Origin: Saccharopolyspora indica
GTDB taxonomy: Bacteria > Actinomycetota > Actinomycetes > Mycobacteriales > Pseudonocardiaceae
Assembly: GCF_027853965.1 (NCBI RefSeq)
Contig: NZ_JAQGLB010000018.1
Location: 62,001-126,000, forward strand
DNA length: 64,000 bases
Direction of reading: 5' to 3'
Shown: positions 59,809 through 64,000 of the stretch, one piece after another
How positions within the stretch are numbered: the first letter of the stretch is position 1
How the letters are laid out: each line of letters starts with the position of its first letter
Notes under the pieces: model-generated
Told to the model about the DNA's origin: nothing
Database searches by the model: none
What the model saw: the letters and a program-made list of their open reading frames with translations, nothing else
Position numbers and translations under genes: made by a program

Positions 59809-61641
59809 ATGGACCACCTGACCTTCCGCCACGAGCTGGCGCAGCAGCTGCGGGTGGACTCCGTGCGGTGCAGCAGCGCCGCCGGGTCCGGGCATCCGAC
59901 CTCCTCCATGTCGGCCGCCGACCTGCTCGCGGCACTGCTGGACGGGCACCTGCGGCTGGACTTCGAGCACCCCGGCGATCCGCGCAACGATCACCTGATC
60001 TTCTCCAAGGGGCACGCCTCACCGCTGCTGTACTCGTGCCTGAAGGCGGTCGGGGCCATCGACGACGCCGAGCTGATGACCTTCCGCGAGTTCGGCAGCC
60101 GGGTGGAGGGCCACCCGACCCCGGTGCTGCCCTGGGTCGACGTGGCCACCGGCTCGCTCGGCCAGGGACTGCCGATCGGGGTCGGCCTGGCGCTGGCCGG
60201 GCAGCGGCTGGACCGGCTGCCCTACCGGGTGTGGGTGCTGTGCGGGGACAGCGAGATGGCCGAGGGCTCGGTCTGGGAGGCGCTGGAGCACGCCGGGTTC
60301 GAGCAGCTGGACAACCTGATCGCGCTGGTCGACGTCAACCGGCTGGGCCAGACCGGGCAGACCATGCACGGCTGGGACCTCGACGCCTACGCCGCCCGCG
60401 CGCGGGCCGCCGGGTGGCGGGTGCTGGAGATCGACGGCCACGACCCGGAGCAGATCGAGACCGCGCTGAAGGACGCCGAGGACGGCGACGGCCGGCCGGT
60501 CGCGGTGCTGGCCGCGACCAAGAAGGGCCGAGGGGTCGCCGCGGTCGAGGACCAGCCGGGTTTCCACGGCAAGGCGCTGGTGCACCCGGAGGAGGCGATC
60601 CAGGAGCTCGGCGGCATCCGCGACCTGCGGGTCACCCCGGCCAAGCCCACCGCGCGGGCGCAGCCGCACGTCTTCGAGGTGCGCGGCGGCGGATTGCCCG
60701 CCTTCGAACCGGGCACCGAGGTCGCGACCCGCAAGGCCTACGGGGAGGCGCTGCGCGCGCTCGGCGACCGCCGCGGCGACGTGGTGGCGCTGGACGGCGA
60801 GGTGTCGAACTCCACGTTCGCCGAGATGTTCCGCGAGGCGCACCCGGACCGCTACTTCGAGATGTACATCGCCGAGCAGCAGATGGTGGCCGCGGCGGTG
60901 GGCATGCAGGTGCGGGGATGGCGCCCGTTCGCCTCGACCTTCGCCGCCTTCCTCTCCCGCGCCTACGACTTCATCCGGATGGCCGCGGTGAGCCGGGCCG
61001 ACGTGTGCTTGATGGGTTCCCACGCCGGGGTCGCCATCGGCGAGGACGGGCCCTCCCAGATGGCCTTGGAGGACTTGGCCGCGTTGCGCGCGGTGCACGG
61101 CAGCACCGTGCTCTACCCGTGCGATGCGAACCAGACGGTGCAGCTGGCCGCGGCGATGGCCGACCGGTCCGGCGTGAACTACCTGCGCACCAGCCGCGGC
61201 GCCACGCCGGTGATCTACGCGCCGGACGAGGAGTTCCCGGTCGGCGGCTCGCGGGTGGTGCGCGAGGGCGACGACGTCACGCTGGTCGGCGCCGGGATCA
61301 CCCTGCACGAGGCGTTGCACGCCGCGGAGATCCTCGCGCCGGAGGGCATCCGAGCGCGGGTGATCGACCTCTACTCGATCAAACCGGTGGACGCCGCGAC
61401 GCTGCGCCGCGCGGCGCAGGAGACCGGCGGACTGGTCACCGTCGAGGACCACTGGCCGGAAGGCGGGCTCGGCGAGACCGTGCTCAGCGCGCTGGCCGGT
61501 GTCGGAGCGCCGCCGGTGCGCGTGCTGGCCGTGCGGATCATGCCCGGTTCCGGAACCCCGGCGGAGCTGCTCGGGCAGGCGGGCATCGACGCCGCCTCCA
61601 TCGCCGCGGAAGCCCGCGAGCTGCTCAAAACCCGGCGCTGA
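59809..61641 (+). CDS. Transketolase
   Basis: 610 residues from ATG 59809 (no strong SD; in-frame starts lie upstream at 59803 and 59791). The thiamine-diphosphate motif is CGDSEMAEGSVWEALEHAGFEQLDNLIALVDVNRLG; other conserved parts are GSGHPTSSMSAADLLAALL, SKGHASPLLYSCLKAVG, TGSLGQGLPIGVG, MYIAEQQMVAAAVGM and PSQMALEDLAALRA. At about 610 residues it is the short transketolase form, probably an additional copy beside the housekeeping tkt. It moves two-carbon units in the pentose phosphate pathway, or may act on a specialised sugar. Confidence 0.92.
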   Translation: MDHLTFRHELAQQLRVDSVRCSSAAGSGHPTSSMSAADLLAALLDGHLRLDFEHPGDPRNDHLIFSKGHASPLLYSCLKAVGAIDDAELMTFREFGSRVEGHPTPVLPWVDVATGSLGQGLPIGVGLALAGQRLDRLPYRVWVLCGDSEMAEGSVWEALEHAGFEQLDNLIALVDVNRLGQTGQTMHGWDLDAYAARARAAGWRVLEIDGHDPEQIETALKDAEDGDGRPVAVLAATKKGRGVAAVEDQPGFHGKALVHPEEAIQELGGIRDLRVTPAKPTARAQPHVFEVRGGGLPAFEPGTEVATRKAYGEALRALGDRRGDVVALDGEVSNSTFAEMFREAHPDRYFEMYIAEQQMVAAAVGMQVRGWRPFASTFAAFLSRAYDFIRMAAVSRADVCLMGSHAGVAIGEDGPSQMALEDLAALRAVHGSTVLYPCDANQTVQLAAAMADRSGVNYLRTSRGATPVIYAPDEEFPVGGSRVVREGDDVTLVGAGITLHEALHAAEILAPEGIRARVIDLYSIKPVDAATLRRAAQETGGLVTVEDHWPEGGLGETVLSALAGVGAPPVRVLAVRIMPGSGTPAELLGQAGIDAASIAAEARELLKTRR

Positions 61642-61668
61642 AGCGGGGTTTCGGCGAGGAGGAGGCCG

Positions 61669-61866
61669 GTGATGCCGTCGGTGCCCGATCGCGGCGAGCT
61701 GCTCCGGGTGCTCTGCCACGTGCAGTTCCCGGCGACCAAGCAGGAGATCTACCGGCAGTGCGCGGAGCTGGGCGCGCCCGCCGCGCACCTGGCCCGGTTG
61801 GAAACCCTGCCCGAAGGCACCTACGTCGAGGCCGACACGGTGCTGCAGGCGCTGCCGCGCCCGTGA
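61669..61866 (+). CDS. DUF2795 small protein
   Basis: 65 residues from GTG 61669 (or ATG 61672) with GAGGAGG upstream. RGELLRVLCHVQFPATKQEIYRQCAELGAPAAHLARLETLPEGTYVEADTVLQAL matches the DUF2795 pattern (fPatK, gA, LP..Y....V). Function unknown. It is 27 bases behind the transketolase gene and probably co-transcribed. Confidence 0.85.
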   Translation: MMPSVPDRGELLRVLCHVQFPATKQEIYRQCAELGAPAAHLARLETLPEGTYVEADTVLQALPRP

Positions 61867-61878
61867 CCACATCGGACA

Positions 61879-62157
61879 TCAGGTCGGATTCGCGCGCCTG
61901 CTCCGCCACCAGAGCGCGCCCGCGCCCGCGGCGGCCGCCGTGAACAGCGTGATCGCGCTCAGCACCAGGCCGCTCAGCAGGCACAGCACCGCCAGCAGCG
62001 CGATGAGCGCGAACACCAGGACCACCAGCAACCGGCGCACTCCGGTCCAGTCCCGGCGCCCGTCGAAGCGCTCGAACTTCTCCGCCAGCCGAGGATCACC
62101 GGAGGCCAGCGCCGACTCGATCTCGGCGAGCCGGTCCCGCTCGTGCCTGCTCAACAT
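61879..62157 (-). CDS. DUF3040 membrane protein
   Basis: 92 residues from ATG 62157 with AGGAG seven to eight bases upstream. MLSRHERDRLAEIESALASGDPRLAEKF is the DUF3040 N-terminus; two helices follow (RRLLVVLVFALIALLAVLCLL and VLSAITLFTAAAAGAGALWW). It is a small two-helix membrane protein seen across actinobacteria, function unknown. Confidence 0.88.
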   Translation of the reverse strand: MLSRHERDRLAEIESALASGDPRLAEKFERFDGRRDWTGVRRLLVVLVFALIALLAVLCLLSGLVLSAITLFTAAAAGAGALWWRSRRANPT

Positions 62158-62331
62158 ACGAGCTCCTAGCGACGTTCCCTTCGACCCCAAAGAGGTACCC
62201 GCCCCCCATCCGACTGAAGCCCCCGGGAGGGCCCATACAGATTGGCACGGCCGGGTGCGCCGCCCCACGCGGCGACCGGGTGATTTTGCGTCACGCAGAG
62301 CGATCACCAGGGTTGAGGATTCGTCACCGGG

Positions 62332-62367
62332 CGTGATCGGCCCGGCGGGCTCGCCGGGCCGATCACG
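62332..62367 (-). terminator. Terminator after the collagenase gene
   Basis: A perfect 16 bp stem (CGTGATCGGCCCGGCG) with loop GGCT lies three bases beyond the stop of the minus-strand collagenase gene. Confidence 0.8.
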
Positions 62368-62370
62368 GGC

Positions 62371-64000
62371 TCACGGCGTCGAGCACGCACCCGCGGCGCA
62401 CTCGGCCAGCCAGGCCGACCAGTCCGCGTCGTAGCTCGTGCCGATGGTGCCGGTGAGGAACTCGCGCGCACCGGCCCAGTCGCCCGCGCGGTAGTGGCCG
62501 AGGACCGTGGTGAGCTCGTCCGGGTGCCGCTCGAACATGTACCGGACGGCCAGGTAGCCCCACCGGTAGACGCGGGTGGTGTCCCCGTTCTCGTACGTGG
62601 TGTCCCACAGCTCGCTGAGCCGGTAGGTCTGCTTGCCCGCCTCCTCGACCGCCTCCGGGTACGGCTGCTGGCGGTAGCCGTAGGAGATGTACTCGCCGAC
62701 GCCCTCGATCCACCACACCGTGGGCGTGCTCATCGACGCCGCGAAGTCGCCGTGCATGTTGAAGCGGCCGTCGAGGTAGTGGGTGTACTCGTGGTTGAGG
62801 TTCCAGATCTCGAAAGCGGGCTGCCACTCGGCTTCGTGGGCGATGAACCGCGGCTGGTTGCCCTGCTGCGCCGGGTCGCCTTCGAGGTACATGCCGCCGT
62901 TGTTGGTGTCGATGCCGTAGATCGCGCCCGCGTAGGTGCGGTAGTCGTCGCTGGAGTCGAAGACGACCACCTCGATGTTGGTGTTGTGGTCGTCGGCGAC
63001 CGGCTGCCCGCCGGACTGCACCTTCTCGTGGAAGAACTCGTCCTGGCCGGTCAGGCTGGTGCAGGTGGCCGCCAGCTCCTCGGCGCTGAGCTGCTGGGCG
63101 CGGATGCCGATGCTCGGGCCGCAGGTGTGCTCGACGGTCAGCACCGCGTCGATCAACCGCTGCTGCAGGTCGCAGATGCCGTACTCGGCGCAGTTCGCAC
63201 CGTCGTAGAAGTCGGCCATCTCGGCGATGCCCACCCACAGCGGCGCCGTCGGGCCGGTCAGGTCGCTCTTGCCCAGCAGGTCCTTGAGCATCGGGCGGAC
63301 CTGGTCGCGCAGCCCCTCGTGCTGCACGAAGCGGGCGAGCTCGCGACCGGCGTTGGCGGTGAGGAAGCTGTTGTCGGTGCCGAGCAGGTCGAGGTGCTCC
63401 GCGGCGAAGGTCCGCAGGGTCTCCAGGACGCTGGGATCGGCGTGCACGGCCTCGACGAAGTCGGGGAACTGGTGGCCGCGGAACAGCACGGTGTAGACGT
63501 TGTTGACCGCGTTGAGCATCCACCAGTACTGGTCGTAGGAGGAGTCGTAGGCGGTGAGCAGCCGCTTGACGACCTCCAGGTAGCGCCCGTTCTCGGCGGA
63601 GCTGTCGATCAGCGTGACCGATTCGGCGAGCACCTCGCCGTTGGCGTCGCTGACCGTCCCGGACTTGGCGTTGCCGAAGAACGCGTCCAGCGCGCCCTGG
63701 ATCGCGGTCTTGAGCGCCGGGCCGTACTCGCCGACGCTTTCCGGGTCGCCGTACTGGACGTAGTAGCCGGCGCGCAGGAACAGCACCAGCTGCGCGGTGC
63801 TCGTGCTGTTGTCGCCGGGGTAGTCGACCGCGTTCTGCTGGTAGGCGTTGGCGACGGTGACCATCTGCTCCTCCCGGAACGCACCGTGCGCGTCCGCTCC
63901 GGAGAGGCCGAACAGGGTGTTGATGCAGTCAGTCGGGGCGGCCTTGATCTCGCCGACCAGCGCCTCACCGGTGGTGCCGGTGAACCGCGACGGGTCGCAC
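62371..64000 (-). CDS. Secreted M9 (collagenase) metallopeptidase, C-terminal part
   Basis: The gene runs past the right edge; 543 residues are visible and the N-terminus is missing. The start of the visible part (DPSRFTGTTGEALVGEIKAAPTDCINTLFGLSG) and the helical N-domain (YVQYGDPESVGEYGPALKTAIQGALDAFF; YDQYWWMLNAVNNVYTVLF) belong to the M9 activator domain. The zinc site is NHEYTHYLDGR with a downstream glutamate in WWIEGVGEYIS. It ends soon after the peptidase domain, without PKD or collagen-binding repeats. Extracellular proteinase, probably gelatinolytic. Confidence 0.93.
   Translation of the reverse strand, partial: CDPSRFTGTTGEALVGEIKAAPTDCINTLFGLSGADAHGAFREEQMVTVANAYQQNAVDYPGDNSTSTAQLVLFLRAGYYVQYGDPESVGEYGPALKTAIQGALDAFFGNAKSGTVSDANGEVLAESVTLIDSSAENGRYLEVVKRLLTAYDSSYDQYWWMLNAVNNVYTVLFRGHQFPDFVEAVHADPSVLETLRTFAAEHLDLLGTDNSFLTANAGRELARFVQHEGLRDQVRPMLKDLLGKSDLTGPTAPLWVGIAEMADFYDGANCAEYGICDLQQRLIDAVLTVEHTCGPSIGIRAQQLSAEELAATCTSLTGQDEFFHEKVQSGGQPVADDHNTNIEVVVFDSSDDYRTYAGAIYGIDTNNGGMYLEGDPAQQGNQPRFIAHEAEWQPAFEIWNLNHEYTHYLDGRFNMHGDFAASMSTPTVWWIEGVGEYISYGYRQQPYPEAVEEAGKQTYRLSELWDTTYENGDTTRVYRWGYLAVRYMFERHPDELTTVLGHYRAGDWAGAREFLTGTIGTSYDADWSAWLAECAAGACSTP

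Overview
The window is high-GC DNA with frequent GTG/TTG starts, strong Shine-Dalgarno (SD) sites and many 1-4 base stop/start overlaps. Its gene families (DUF2795, DUF3040, DUF5709, XRE/MmyB regulators, Family 2B encapsulin shells, stand-alone LigD domains) fit a filamentous actinobacterium. Saccharopolyspora or another Pseudonocardiaceae member is my best guess, from gene style and intergenic repeats; no rRNA or tRNA marker is present. It reads as ordinary chromosome with some accessory DNA; no phage, transposase, CRISPR or replication origin was seen.

Layout. 1-6 kb: end of a sugar ABC permease, small regulators, and a plant-polymer group (uronate dehydrogenase-like enzyme, secreted polysaccharide lyase, secreted GH5 glucanase), then a CynX-type transporter with a divergent regulator. 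7-11 kb: beta-oxidation genes (acyl-CoA dehydrogenase, 3-hydroxyacyl-CoA dehydrogenase, thiolase). 11-16.5 kb: lipoprotein, ArsR-VOC pair with a 46 bp palindrome, CDF metal exporter, thioesterase, and an overlapping XRE/DUF4239/surface-protein operon. 17-21 kb: two Family 2B encapsulin shell genes followed by a polyprenyl synthetase, a probable terpenoid nanocompartment. 21-28 kb: HerA/DUF853 ATPase, SDR, larE-larB-larC (nickel-pincer cofactor synthesis), two truncated genes, NTF2-like protein and SGNH hydrolase. 28-33.6 kb: three-subunit molybdenum aldehyde oxidoreductase, DUF5709, and LigD polymerase and phosphoesterase as separate genes. 34-40.5 kb: CoA-transferase with an in-frame amber codon, exonuclease III, and an Lrp regulator divergent from a branched-chain 2-oxoacid dehydrogenase operon. 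40.5-45 kb: a sigma-like regulator divergent from a 1,192-residue TIR protein, a candidate immune gene. 45-52.4 kb: calcium/proton antiporter, DrrAB-type ABC exporter, GntR, MFS exporter, TetR. 52.5-57 kb: HAD phosphatase and a polar amino-acid ABC importer with an FMN reductase. 57-64 kb: class III aminotransferase, HATPase-like protein, transketolase, two small DUF proteins and the C-terminal part of an M9 collagenase.

The most unusual signals lie between genes. (i) A leader of about 105-140 bp occurs four times, each time directly before a start codon (polyprenyl synthetase, ABC permease, MFS exporter, aminotransferase). It carries the SD and, in two copies, a matching 38-codon ORF; in two copies a leader frame runs into the downstream protein. 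(ii) A long-hairpin repeat occurs three times just after genes. (iii) Two other palindrome families lie between co-directional or convergent genes. The leader family, the two-shell encapsulin/prenyl-synthase locus and the P-loop-less TIR protein are the best candidates for undescribed biology.
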